A stretch of DNA of 64,000 nt from an uncultured Lachnospiraceae bacterium (GTDB lineage Bacteria > Bacillota > Clostridia > Lachnospirales > Lachnospiraceae), in contig CAMWXB010000004.1 of assembly GCA_947178125.1 (NCBI GenBank), forward strand, positions 46,418 through 110,417, read 5' to 3'. Position 1 is the stretch's first letter; every line of letters begins with the position of its first letter. Below, in pieces: positions 48,459 to 58,687 of the stretch. The notes beneath the pieces were generated by a model, which made no database searches, was not told the origin of the DNA, and saw nothing but the letters and a program-made list of their open reading frames with translations. A program made the position numbers and the translations under genes.

Positions 48459-50207
48459 ATGAAATATCATAATATATCGGAGGCGAGATTTTTATCCAGA
48501 CCGAACCGGTTTATTGCTTATGTGGAATTGAACAGTGAACGTACCAGGGTTCATGTGAAGAATACCGGCCGATGCGGCGAGCTTTTGCTGGAGAATGTGC
48601 CTGTATATCTGGAAAAGAGCGAGAATCCTGAGCGTGCTACCGCGTATGACCTTGTAGCAGTGCAAAAAGCGGACAGACTTGTCAATATAGATTCTAATGC
48701 GCCGAATAAAGTGGTGGCGGAGTGGCTTCAGAAAAAGCTGCTTTTTCCCGATTTAACGCTGATACGCCCCGAAACGGTCTATCGTAATTCACGTTTCGAT
48801 TTTTATCTGGAAACGGCGTCGGGGCGGAAAATCTTTATGGAAGTGAAAGGAGTAACGCTGGAAAACGATGATCAGGCGGCTTTTCCCGATGCACCTTCGG
48901 AAAGAGCCGTCAAGCATGTGGAAGAATTGATGCTTGCCCGGCAGGAAGGCTATGAGGCTTATGTTCTTTTTGTCATTCAGCTGAAGGATGTGGCGTCCTT
49001 TTCACCGAACCGGGAGGCGCAGCCGGCTTTTGGAGATGTTTTGATAAAGGCAAGGCGGGCAGGCGTAAAGGTGCTTGCTTATGATTGTGAGGTAGGAAAG
49101 GACAGTCTGGAACTGCGGAAGGAAGTACCGGTCATTCTGTCTCCTTTGGAGAGGATAGCGGCTCCGCTGCTTGCATGGTATGACAGGGGCAGACGGATTC
49201 TGCCCTGGCGTGAGAGTCCGACACCCTATCATGTATGGATTTCCGAAATCATGCTGCAGCAGACGAGGGTGGAAGCGGTAAAGCCTTATTATGACCGGTT
49301 TTTGGAGGCACTGCCGGATATTGAGAACCTTGCCGGAGTGGAAGAAGAAAAGCTTCTGAAGTTATGGGAAGGACTTGGATATTATAATCGTGCCAGAAAT
49401 CTGAAGAAGGCGGCGGAGAAAATCGTTATAGATTATGAAGGACAGATGCCGGGAGAATATGAGGAACTTATCAAACTGCCGGGAATCGGCAGTTATACGG
49501 CGGGAGCGATTGCTTCCATCGCTTTTCATCATGCGGTTCCGGCGGTAGACGGAAATGTTCTGCGGATATTGGCGAGACTTCGCATGGATGAACGGGATAT
49601 TCTGGATGCCAAAGTGAAAAAGGAGATAGAAGCGGAATTGTCGGAAGTGATGCCGCAGCATCGGCCGGGAGATTTCAATCAGGCTTTGATGGAACTCGGC
49701 GCAATGGTCTGTGTGCCGAATGGTGCGCCTAAATGCTGCGATTGTCCATGGACGGCTTTTTGTGAGGCGAAAAGGGCGGGACGCATTGCTGAGTTTCCGC
49801 ACAAGTCACCGAAGAAACCGAGAGGAATCGAGAAGAAAACAATCCTTGTCATCCGGGACGAAGGTAAAGTTGCACTGCATAAACGCGCTGCCAAAGGACT
49901 TTTGGCCGGAATGTATGAGTTTCCTTCGATGGAAGGAGAGCGGACGGAAGAAGAAGTGCTTTCATACCTGAAAACGCTTGGTCTGGCGCTCATCCGGATT
50001 GAAAAGCTGCCTTCTTCGAAGCATATTTTTACCCATAAAGAATGGCATATGACAGGTTATGCGGTACGCGTGGATGAACTGGAAAGAATGCAGCCGAAAG
50101 GGAATCTGCTTTTTGTGACTCCGGATGAAATGGAAAAAGAGTATCCAATACCTTCCGCATTTGCCGTATATATGGATTCTGTCCGAACGACTGAGAAAGG
50201 AGTATAG
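48459..50207 (+). CDS. SfsA - MutY fusion (DNA/RNA nuclease SfsA domain + A/G-specific adenine glycosylase)
   Basis: SfsA: RFIAYVELNSERTRVHVKNTGRCGELL..RFDFYLETASGRKIFMEVKGVTLE; MutY: LPWRESPTPYHVWISEIMLQQTRVEAVKPYY..LPGIGSYTAGAIASIAF..CCDCPWTAFC, one uninterrupted 582-aa frame. Confidence 0.95.
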   Translation: MKYHNISEARFLSRPNRFIAYVELNSERTRVHVKNTGRCGELLLENVPVYLEKSENPERATAYDLVAVQKADRLVNIDSNAPNKVVAEWLQKKLLFPDLTLIRPETVYRNSRFDFYLETASGRKIFMEVKGVTLENDDQAAFPDAPSERAVKHVEELMLARQEGYEAYVLFVIQLKDVASFSPNREAQPAFGDVLIKARRAGVKVLAYDCEVGKDSLELRKEVPVILSPLERIAAPLLAWYDRGRRILPWRESPTPYHVWISEIMLQQTRVEAVKPYYDRFLEALPDIENLAGVEEEKLLKLWEGLGYYNRARNLKKAAEKIVIDYEGQMPGEYEELIKLPGIGSYTAGAIASIAFHHAVPAVDGNVLRILARLRMDERDILDAKVKKEIEAELSEVMPQHRPGDFNQALMELGAMVCVPNGAPKCCDCPWTAFCEAKRAGRIAEFPHKSPKKPRGIEKKTILVIRDEGKVALHKRAAKGLLAGMYEFPSMEGERTEEEVLSYLKTLGLALIRIEKLPSSKHIFTHKEWHMTGYAVRVDELERMQPKGNLLFVTPDEMEKEYPIPSAFAVYMDSVRTTEKGV

Positions 50208-50216
50208 CAACAGGAG

Positions 50217-51242
50217 ATGAAACTGTTATCAATTGCAATTCCGAGTTATAATTCGGAAGCTTATATGCGTAAGTGCATCGAATCGCTGCTTCCGGGCGGT
50301 GAGGATGTGGAAATTTTGATTGTGGATGATGGTTCTAAAGATAGAACGGGAGAAATCGCGGACGAATATGAAACGATGTATCCGAATATTGTCAAAGCGA
50401 TTCATCAGGAAAACGGCGGACATGGTGCTGCTGTCAATACGGGGCTGGAACATGCGACAGGCCTGTATTTTAAAGTGGTGGACAGCGATGACTGGGTCAA
50501 GGAAAGCGCGTACCGGAAGATACTGCAGACGCTGCGGGAACTTGCAGGCGGAAGCACGGTGCTGGATATGCTGATCAGCAACTTCGTTTATGAAAAAGAG
50601 GGTGCGAAAAAGAATAAAGTGATGCGATATCACCATGCCCTCCCAAAAGATACTATTTTTACATGGGATGAGGTAAAGCACTTTCGTAAGGGCCAGTATA
50701 TTTTAATGCACTCCGTTATTTTCAGGACAAAACTGTTAAAGGAATGCGGGCTGAAACTGCCGGAGCATACATTCTATGTGGACAATCTCTTTGTATTTGA
50801 ACCGCTGCCATATGTCAGGACTATGTATTATCTCGATGTGAATTTTTACCGGTATTATATCGGAAGAGAAGGCCAGTCCGTTAACGAGCAGGTCATGATA
50901 TCCAGAATCGACCAGCAGATACTGGTCAATAAGCTCATGCTGGATTATCTGATAGAAAAGAAAGCCGAAATTTACAGGAAGCGCAGAATGCGTGCCTATA
51001 TGATAAGTTATCTGGAGATCATTACCGTCATTTCTTCGGTATTGCTGATTCGTTCCGGTACTGAGGAAAGTCTGGAGAAGAAGAAAGAGCTGTGGGAGGA
51101 TATCAAGCAAAAGGACGGCCTGCTCTATATCAGGCTCAGGTACGGTATTATGGGAAATTCTATGAACCTTCCGGGAAAGGGCGGCAGAAAGATATCTGTG
51201 GAAGCCTATAAGATCTGTCAGCGTTTCTTCAAATTCAATTAA
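50217..51242 (+). CDS. Glycosyltransferase family 2
   Basis: LLSIAIPSYNSEAYMRKCIESLLPGGEDVEILIVDDGSKDRTGEIADEY..FKVVDSDDWV. Confidence 0.95.
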   Translation: MKLLSIAIPSYNSEAYMRKCIESLLPGGEDVEILIVDDGSKDRTGEIADEYETMYPNIVKAIHQENGGHGAAVNTGLEHATGLYFKVVDSDDWVKESAYRKILQTLRELAGGSTVLDMLISNFVYEKEGAKKNKVMRYHHALPKDTIFTWDEVKHFRKGQYILMHSVIFRTKLLKECGLKLPEHTFYVDNLFVFEPLPYVRTMYYLDVNFYRYYIGREGQSVNEQVMISRIDQQILVNKLMLDYLIEKKAEIYRKRRMRAYMISYLEIITVISSVLLIRSGTEESLEKKKELWEDIKQKDGLLYIRLRYGIMGNSMNLPGKGGRKISVEAYKICQRFFKFN

Positions 51243-51279
51243 CATAGATTGGGGAACAGTATAGAAATTAAAAATGGGA

Positions 51280-51960
51280 TCAGAGAGTCTCCGGTCCCAT
51301 TTTTCTTTTATTTTTACGATTCAGATTATGTTTCAGATTCAATAATACATCGGAATGATATACGATCAAATACATAATGGATGCCATGATAAGGGCGGTC
51401 ATCACATCGAATACGGAATGCTGCTTGGTAAACATGGTCGATAGAATGATCGAAACGCAGAGTACCAGTGAACCGAAGCGGATGCCTTTATGCTGTGCAA
51501 AATGCCTGCTCTTTGCAATGGCGAAATGACAGCCGAGCGAGTTATATACATGAATGCTTGGCCACAGGTTTGTCGGTGTATCAGCGCGGTAGATACATGC
51601 GACCAGCCTGGTGAAAATATTATCCCTCGGTAAAATGAAGGGTCTTAAATTGTGTCCGTTCGGCCACAGAGTTGAGACAAGCAGAAAAACAGTCATTCCC
51701 GTGAACAGGAAAGTACAGCATTTGAAATAGTCATCCTTGTCCTTAAAAAAGAAATACATGACCGTGACCGCAACATAGAGGAACCATAACAGATACGGAA
51801 CAATAAATACTTCGCAGAACGGAATGTGATCATCCAATGCGACATGAATCAGTTTATAATGTTTGACCGTGCGTTCCAAATGACTGAACCATATCATATA
51901 GATTGGCGCATATATCATCAGTGGAATAATATGTTTATATTTATGATATAAGTATTTCAT
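51280..51960 (-). CDS. PAP2-superfamily membrane phosphatase
   Basis: NLWPSIHVYNSLGCHFAIAKS..SIILSTMFTKQHSVFDVMTALIMA PAP2 motifs. Confidence 0.85.
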   Translation of the reverse strand: MKYLYHKYKHIIPLMIYAPIYMIWFSHLERTVKHYKLIHVALDDHIPFCEVFIVPYLLWFLYVAVTVMYFFFKDKDDYFKCCTFLFTGMTVFLLVSTLWPNGHNLRPFILPRDNIFTRLVACIYRADTPTNLWPSIHVYNSLGCHFAIAKSRHFAQHKGIRFGSLVLCVSIILSTMFTKQHSVFDVMTALIMASIMYLIVYHSDVLLNLKHNLNRKNKRKMGPETL

Positions 51961-52097
51961 GCCGCATTGAGTACCTTTCCCTAACCTCTAAATTTAAAGA
52001 TAATCATAGCAGATTGTATGGAAAAGTCAAAATCATTTTTGTATAAAAATTTTGTCCATTTTATTATAAAAATAGTCAAAAAAACGGAATAAAAAAA

Positions 52098-53066
52098 TCA
52101 GGTGAGAAAATGTGCTTTTTCTTTCTCGCACGACAGACATATATGGTCGGATTTATAGTGTACTTCTCCGTCGGTATGGACCCAGAGCGGAACGGATGTT
52201 TTAATCTCTATCCGGGATGCCCGGTAGTGAAATATCTGGGGAAAAAGATAGTGTTTTCCAAAAAAAGCCGTGGGTAATGCCAGAAAAATAACAAATTTTG
52301 GAAGATGGCCGACCAGGCATACATCGAGAAGACCGTCTCCGGCATCGGCATCCGGGCAGAATTTGAATCCGCCGCCTTCGTATCTGTGTATCATGAAGGC
52401 AGAAAACAGAAAACGGTCCAAATGGATGGGAGCCTTATTGTCCAGATACAGATCGCAGGATACATTTTTGGCGGTGAGCAGCTGTTTCAGGGCAATTCCG
52501 AGATAAGTCAGTTTGCCGAGTTTCAATTTGTTCAGCACATTCTTGAGCCGGGAAGAAAGGGCTTCTTCACATACGGCCGCATCGAATCCTATGCCGCTGC
52601 TGACAACGAAAAATCGCTCGTTGGGCGTGTCGCCGCCGCCTTTTTTCACAGAAGTACCGGCATGACTGTTTATGGTAAGTTTTCCCAGATCGATTCTGCG
52701 GGAAATATCTTTATTCAGAATTGCGTCCAGAATCTTCAGAGGATCTTTTCCGAGCCGCATATCCCTTGCCAGGTCATTGCCCGAACCGGTAGGAATAAAA
52801 CCGATATTTGCCTTGGAAAAATCCCGGATTCCCTGTAAAGCTTCGTTTACCGTTCCGTCACCGCCCAGAATGATCAGATTGACGGGCTTTTCATCCGATG
52901 TGACTTCGGCGGCCAGTTCCGCGATATGTCCGTTGTGGGTCGAGAGCATGAGCCGGTATGGAATTTTTCTTTCCTGAAAAACCGGTTCCAGCTGTTTCCA
53001 GATACGCATCCCCCTGCCGGAGCTGGAAGAAGGGTTCATTATAATATAATACATATTTATAGCCAT
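52098..53066 (-). CDS. Diacylglycerol/lipid kinase family protein (YegS/DgkB-like)
   Basis: YIIMNPSSSSGRGMRIWKQLEPVF..LIILGGDGTVNEALQGI..IGFIPTGSGNDLARDMRL. Confidence 0.93.
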   Translation of the reverse strand: MAINMYYIIMNPSSSSGRGMRIWKQLEPVFQERKIPYRLMLSTHNGHIAELAAEVTSDEKPVNLIILGGDGTVNEALQGIRDFSKANIGFIPTGSGNDLARDMRLGKDPLKILDAILNKDISRRIDLGKLTINSHAGTSVKKGGGDTPNERFFVVSSGIGFDAAVCEEALSSRLKNVLNKLKLGKLTYLGIALKQLLTAKNVSCDLYLDNKAPIHLDRFLFSAFMIHRYEGGGFKFCPDADAGDGLLDVCLVGHLPKFVIFLALPTAFFGKHYLFPQIFHYRASRIEIKTSVPLWVHTDGEVHYKSDHICLSCEKEKAHFLT

Positions 53067-53382
53067 GTTCCTCTCTCGGTCTGCGAGTTTGATTTATCCT
53101 TTGTTCAGATTTTGGAATGGTGGACTCGCAAACTCGCGCTTTCAGCGTTCTTTGTCCGATTTCATCGGACGTTTGCTCGTTAGCAGCGCTGAAAGAACAA
53201 ATGTCGCTTCTCGCTGCCTGTTCTTTCTTTGTGCTTGCTATATTATATCTTACCATATTTAAAGGTATCTTAAAAGAAATTCCACCGGACATATTGCGTC
53301 TGAATCCAACCTTGTGATATACTTACACTGATTTTTTATGTACAGTAAATGAAAGATTATAAAAAGAAAGGCAGGAACAGGA

Positions 53383-54621
53383 ATGTATTCATTAGATGAG
53401 GTAAAAAGAACGGACCCGGAAATTGCACAGGCAATCGAGGATGAACAGCAGCGTCAGAATTCGCACATCGAGCTGATCGCATCGGAAAACTGGGTAAGCA
53501 AAGCAGTTATGGCGGCGATGGGAAGTCCGCTTACGAATAAATATGCAGAAGGCTATCCGGGAAAAAGATATTATGGCGGCTGTGAATGCGTTGATGTCGT
53601 GGAAAATCTGGCAAGAGAACGGGCGAAAGAACTTTTTGGCTGTGAATATGTGAATGTTCAGCCGCACTCCGGCGCACAGGCTAATATGGCGGTATTCTTT
53701 GCAGTCATGGAGCCGGGAGATACTTTTATGGGGATGAATCTGGACCATGGCGGACATCTTTCCCACGGTTCACCGGTGAATATGTCCGGTAAATATTTCA
53801 AGTGTGTACCTTATGGTGTAAATGACGAGGGATTTCTCGATTATGATAAAGTTCGTGAGATTGCGCTGGAATGTAAGCCGAAGATGATCGTTGCGGGTGC
53901 ATCCGCTTATGCAAGGACACTGGACTTCAAGAAATTCCGGGAAATCGCTGACGAAGTCGGCGCTGTTCTGATGGTGGATATTGCACACATTGCCGGACTC
54001 GTAGCAGCCGGCTTTCATCCGAGCCCGATTCCATATGCGCATGTGACGACGACGACGACCCATAAGACTCTGCGCGGACCCCGTGGCGGTATGATCATGT
54101 CTTCTCAGGAAGTGGCTGATAAATATAACTTTAACAAAGCAATCTTTCCCGGTACGCAGGGCGGGCCGCTGATGCATGTTATTGCGGCGAAGGCGGTATG
54201 CTTCAAGGAAGCTTTATCTCCTGCCTTCAAAGAGTACCAGCAGGGTGTTATTGACAATGCGCAGGCGCTTTGCAAAGGGCTGCTCGCAAGGGATGTGAAG
54301 ATCGTATCCGGCGGTACGGATAACCATTTGATGTTAGTGGACCTGACGAATTATGATCTGACAGGAAAAGCAGTAGAGAAGCTTTTGGACGAAGCGCATA
54401 TCACGGCGAATAAAAATACGATTCCGAACGACCCCAAGTCTCCTTTTGTGACGAGCGGTATCCGTCTGGGAACGCCTGCGGTAACTTCCAGAGGTCTGAA
54501 TGCGGACGATATGGATCAGGTAGCGGAGGCTGTTTCCATTGTGATCAAAGAAGGCGAAGCAGGAATTGAAAAGGCCCGTGCGATCGTTCAGGGCTTAACG
54601 GATAAATATCCGCTCAACTAA
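53383..54621 (+). CDS. glyA: Serine hydroxymethyltransferase
   Basis: [54 protein letters not shown]. Confidence 0.98.
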   Translation: MYSLDEVKRTDPEIAQAIEDEQQRQNSHIELIASENWVSKAVMAAMGSPLTNKYAEGYPGKRYYGGCECVDVVENLARERAKELFGCEYVNVQPHSGAQANMAVFFAVMEPGDTFMGMNLDHGGHLSHGSPVNMSGKYFKCVPYGVNDEGFLDYDKVREIALECKPKMIVAGASAYARTLDFKKFREIADEVGAVLMVDIAHIAGLVAAGFHPSPIPYAHVTTTTTHKTLRGPRGGMIMSSQEVADKYNFNKAIFPGTQGGPLMHVIAAKAVCFKEALSPAFKEYQQGVIDNAQALCKGLLARDVKIVSGGTDNHLMLVDLTNYDLTGKAVEKLLDEAHITANKNTIPNDPKSPFVTSGIRLGTPAVTSRGLNADDMDQVAEAVSIVIKEGEAGIEKARAIVQGLTDKYPLN

Positions 54622-54648
54622 GGAGAGAGAAAGAGAGGGTTCATAAAA

Positions 54649-55854
54649 ATGATTCAGGTAGCAGTTTTAGGATACGGTACGGTAGGAAGCGGTGTTGTGG
54701 AAGTCATCGAGACCAATAAGGCGGTCATCAATAAAAAAGCGGGAACGGAGCTGAATATCAAATATATTCTGGATTTGAGAGATTTTCCGGGCGACCCGTA
54801 TGAGGATAAAGTAGTCCATGATTTCAATATGATTCTGGAGGATCCGGAAGTCACCGTTATCTGTGAGACGATGGGCGGCATCGACCCGGCCTATACTTTT
54901 TCCAAGAAAGCGCTTCTTGCGGGCAAAAGTGTCTGTACCTCCAACAAGGAGCTTGTTGCCAATCACGGCTCGGAACTGATTCAGCTTGCGAAAGAGAATC
55001 ACTGCAATTATCTGTTCGAGGCAAGCGTTGGCGGCGGTATTCCGATCATCCGGCCTTTGAACTACTCTCTGACAGCGGAAAAACTGGATGCGATCACCGG
55101 TATTTTGAATGGAACGACGAATTATATCCTGACCAAAATGGAGGAAGACGGCGCGGATTTCGCCGATGTTCTGAAAGAGGCGCAGGAAAAGGGGTATGCG
55201 GAAAGAAAACCGGAGGCCGATGTCGAGGGATACGACGCCTGCCGGAAGATAGCAATTCTTTCTTCTCTGATGAAAGGAAAGACCGTTAATTATGAGAAAA
55301 TTTATACGGAAGGAATTACGAAGATTACGTCGGCCGACTTTATTTATGCAAAGAAGATGAAGCGTTCCGTCAAGCTTTTAGCGATGAGCAAAGGAACGGA
55401 GGACGGATTTTTTGCAATGGTAGCTCCTTTCATGATTCCGGAAGAACATCCGTTATTTAATGTAAAAGGCGTATTCAATGCGGTTTATGTGCATGGAAAT
55501 ATGCTGGGCGACTCCATGTATTATGGAAGAGGTGCAGGAAAGCTGCCTACGGCCAGTGCAGTAGTTTCCGATATTGTGGATTGTGCGAGACATCCGGGTA
55601 AGACCATTATGTGCTTCTGGGATGCCGAGCAGGTCGAACTGATGGATATTGCGGATACAAAACGCAGATTCTTTGTCCGTGTGAAAGCGGAGAAAAAAGA
55701 AGAGGCAGCGGCTGCATTTTCTTCTATTGAAGAAGTGAATGCAGGGCTGACAGAAGAATTTGCTTTCGTAACAGATGTTATGACAGAAAAAGAATTTGAT
55801 GAAAAGATTGCTTCCATTGGCGGCTCGATCAATAGAATCCGCCTGGAGAACTAG
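54649..55854 (+). CDS. hom: Homoserine dehydrogenase
   Basis: VAVLGYGTVGSGVVEVI..CTSNKELVANHG..ASVGGGIPIIRPL..NGTTNYILTKM. Confidence 0.97.
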   Translation: MIQVAVLGYGTVGSGVVEVIETNKAVINKKAGTELNIKYILDLRDFPGDPYEDKVVHDFNMILEDPEVTVICETMGGIDPAYTFSKKALLAGKSVCTSNKELVANHGSELIQLAKENHCNYLFEASVGGGIPIIRPLNYSLTAEKLDAITGILNGTTNYILTKMEEDGADFADVLKEAQEKGYAERKPEADVEGYDACRKIAILSSLMKGKTVNYEKIYTEGITKITSADFIYAKKMKRSVKLLAMSKGTEDGFFAMVAPFMIPEEHPLFNVKGVFNAVYVHGNMLGDSMYYGRGAGKLPTASAVVSDIVDCARHPGKTIMCFWDAEQVELMDIADTKRRFFVRVKAEKKEEAAAAFSSIEEVNAGLTEEFAFVTDVMTEKEFDEKIASIGGSINRIRLEN

Positions 55855-55922
55855 TGCCTGCGCATAGCGAACGATGTTCGCATTCAAAGTTCGCAGGTTG
55901 AGAGAAAGGCATGGTTATTAGT
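55854..55922 (+). promoter_or_regulatory. Family B leader-like repeat, full copy carrying RBS of the downstream gene
   Basis: gtgcctgcgcatagcgaacgatgttcgcattcaaagttcgcaggttgagagaaaggcatggttattagt immediately before ATG 55923. Confidence 0.65.
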
Positions 55923-57128
55923 ATGAAATATGTAATCGTTTTAGGCGATGGCATGGCAGATGAACCGATAGAGAGCCTTGGCGGCAGGACGCCGCTCGAA
56001 TATGCGGTAACGCCGGCTATGGATGCTTTGAGCAGGAAGGCGGAAATCGGCATGGTGCAGACGATTCCGGAAGGGATGAAGCCGGGCTCCGATACGGCGA
56101 ATCTGGCTGTGCTCGGATACGACCCGAAGAAATATTATTCCGGCCGTTCGCCGTTAGAAGCCTTGAGCATTGGCGTTCCGATGAAAGATACGGATATTGC
56201 CATCCGCTGCAATATCGTGACGATTTCGGAAGATGATGTGCCTTTTGAAGAAAAAACGATCATCGACCACAGTGCCGATGAGATCAGTACCGAAGACTGT
56301 GCCGTGCTGCTCGATGCGGTCAGAAAAGAACTGGAGAATGACAGTTACAAATTTTATGTCGGCACGAGTTACAGGCATTGTCTGATCTGGGATAAGGGCG
56401 CGGTCGTGGAACTGACGCCTCCTCACGATGTACTGACACAGATCATCGGACAGTATCTTCCTAAAGATGCGGTACTGCGCGGGATGATGAAAAGAAGTTA
56501 TGATATTTTGGTAAATCATCCGATTAATATAGACAGAAAAAAGAGAGGACTGCATCCGGCTAACTGTTGTTGGTTCTGGGGCGCCGGAACAAAACCGATG
56601 TTATCCTCTTTTACGGAAAAGACCGGGAAAAAGGGCATGATGGTGTCAGCCGTCGATTTGTTAAAAGGAATTGCTGTTGGCGCTGGCATGGGTGTAGCAT
56701 CGGTGGAAGGCGCGAACGGCGGTCTTCATACAAATTATGAAGGTAAGACACAGGCCGCACTTTCGGCGTTGTTAAAAGACGGATACGATTTCGTCTATAT
56801 TCATCTGGAAGCGCCGGATGAGATGGGGCATCAGGGCAGTGCAGAGCGGAAAATACAGGCAATCGAATATCTGGACACAAGGGTCATCGGGCCTTTAAAG
56901 GAGGCGCTGGATGCGGCAGGCGAATCCTATCGTATGCTGATACTTCCAGATCATCCGACCCCTGTCAGAGTCAGGACTCATACATCGGACAGCGTGCCAT
57001 ATCTGCTTTATGACAGCACAAAGGAACTTGACAGAACATGGAACTATAATGAAAAAGAAGGCGCCGCGAGCGGCATTTGCTTTCCGGAAGGGTATACACT
57101 GATAGATCATTTATTTGAGGAAGTGTGA
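55923..57128 (+). CDS. ApgM-family (archaeal-type cofactor-independent phosphoglycerate mutase-like) protein; probable alternative homoserine kinase
   Basis: MKYVIVLGDGMADEPIESLGGRTPLEYAVTPAMDALSRKAEIGMVQTIPEGMKPGSDTANLAVLGYDP; located between hom and aspartate kinase. Confidence 0.9.
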   Translation: MKYVIVLGDGMADEPIESLGGRTPLEYAVTPAMDALSRKAEIGMVQTIPEGMKPGSDTANLAVLGYDPKKYYSGRSPLEALSIGVPMKDTDIAIRCNIVTISEDDVPFEEKTIIDHSADEISTEDCAVLLDAVRKELENDSYKFYVGTSYRHCLIWDKGAVVELTPPHDVLTQIIGQYLPKDAVLRGMMKRSYDILVNHPINIDRKKRGLHPANCCWFWGAGTKPMLSSFTEKTGKKGMMVSAVDLLKGIAVGAGMGVASVEGANGGLHTNYEGKTQAALSALLKDGYDFVYIHLEAPDEMGHQGSAERKIQAIEYLDTRVIGPLKEALDAAGESYRMLILPDHPTPVRVRTHTSDSVPYLLYDSTKELDRTWNYNEKEGAASGICFPEGYTLIDHLFEEV

Positions 57129-57205
57129 GAAGAATGAAGATTTTAAGGCGTCGAAAGACTCCGTCAGCGTCTTAGAACACAAACTCGTAAGCTATGGAAA
57201 GGAAT

Positions 57206-58537
57206 ATGATCATAAAAATGAGAAAAGTAGTGAAATTTGGCGGGAGTTCTCTTGCCAGCGCAGAGCAGTTTGAGAAGGTCGGTAATATCATTCATGCGGA
57301 TAAGGAGCGTAAGTTCGTCGTACCTTCTGCGCCCGGAAAGCGGGATGCGGATGATACGAAAGTAACGGATATGCTTTATGGATGTTATGATTTGGCGGAA
57401 GCCGGCAAAGATTTCAAGACGCAGTTACAGGCGATCAAGGCGAGATACCAGGAGATTATCGATGGCCTTGCTTTAAAAATTTCTCTGGAAGAGGAATTTA
57501 AGGCGATCGAGAAGAATTTTAAGGCGAAGGCAGGCCGCGATTATGCGGCGTCCAGAGGAGAATATCTGAACGGTATCATCATGGCCGCATATCTCGGATT
57601 TGAATTTATTGATGCAGCCGAAGTCATACGGTTTAAAGAAAACGACGAATTTGACTCGGAAGTGACCAACGAATTGATGCGGGAACGCCTGAATCCTTTA
57701 GAATCAGCAGTCATTCCGGGGTTCTACGGGGCGAGAGCGGATGGAACGGTCAAGACTTTTTCCCGCGGTGGTTCCGATATTACGGGTTCTATCGTGGCAA
57801 GGGCGGTCAAGGCGGATGTTTATGAGAATTGGACCGATGTTTCCGGTATATTGATTGCCGACCCCCGGATCATCTACAAACCGGAAGGGATAGAGACAGT
57901 TACATACAAGGAACTTCGAGAACTGTCTTATATGGGTTTTAATGTCCTGCACGAAGATGCCATCTTCCCGGTCAGAAGAGAAGGGATACCGATCAATATC
58001 AGGAACACCAATGCGCCGGAGGACGAAGGAACCTGGATCGTGGAAAGCACCTGCCAGAAACCCAAATACGTCATCACCGGTATTGCGGGAAAGAAAGGTT
58101 TCTGTGCGGTCAATATTGAAAAGGATTCCATGAATTCGGAAGTGGGATTTGGCAGAAAAGTTCTGCAGGTCTTTGAGGATAACGGTATTTCCTTTGAACA
58201 TGTGCCGTCTGGCATTGATACGATGACTGTTTTTGTGCATCAGGATGAGTTCATGCACAAAGAGCAGAAAGTCGTGTCCGGCATCCATAGACTCGCAGAC
58301 CCGGATACAATTGAAATCGAGGCGGATTTAGCGTTGATCGCTGTCGTAGGACGAGGCATGAAATCCACAAGAGGAACGGCGGGTAGAATCTTTTCTGCGC
58401 TTGCGCATTCCAATATCAACGTGAAAATGATCGACCAGGGTTCCAGTGAGCTGAACATTATCATCGGTGTTGCCAATGCGGATTTTGAAACGGCGATTAA
58501 GGCAATTTATGACATTTTTGTACTTTATCAGCTATAA
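57206..58537 (+). CDS. lysC: Aspartate kinase
   Basis: KVVKFGGSSLASAEQFEKV..VPSAPGKRDADDTKVTDMLY..FSRGGSDITGSIVARAV; two ACT domains. Confidence 0.95.
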   Translation: MIIKMRKVVKFGGSSLASAEQFEKVGNIIHADKERKFVVPSAPGKRDADDTKVTDMLYGCYDLAEAGKDFKTQLQAIKARYQEIIDGLALKISLEEEFKAIEKNFKAKAGRDYAASRGEYLNGIIMAAYLGFEFIDAAEVIRFKENDEFDSEVTNELMRERLNPLESAVIPGFYGARADGTVKTFSRGGSDITGSIVARAVKADVYENWTDVSGILIADPRIIYKPEGIETVTYKELRELSYMGFNVLHEDAIFPVRREGIPINIRNTNAPEDEGTWIVESTCQKPKYVITGIAGKKGFCAVNIEKDSMNSEVGFGRKVLQVFEDNGISFEHVPSGIDTMTVFVHQDEFMHKEQKVVSGIHRLADPDTIEIEADLALIAVVGRGMKSTRGTAGRIFSALAHSNINVKMIDQGSSELNIIIGVANADFETAIKAIYDIFVLYQL

Positions 58538-58687
58538 TTATTTACTATTTTGGTAAATTGTGCTATATTATTATAGTCAAGCACTTCAATCTAAGAAAGA
58601 ATACATAATATTTAAAATTTAATATGTAATATTTTATATATAATATTTACATTTCATACTTAACTTTGAAGGGGGAGATATTTTTAT

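Noticed and set aside
53085-53235. Riboswitch or T-box upstream of glyA
   Set aside because: Hairpins (GCGCTTTCAGCGTTCTTTGT..GCGCTGAAAGAACAAAT) are present but no glycine riboswitch core or T-box UGGNACC sequence could be identified, and part is the minus-strand leader of the lipid kinase gene.
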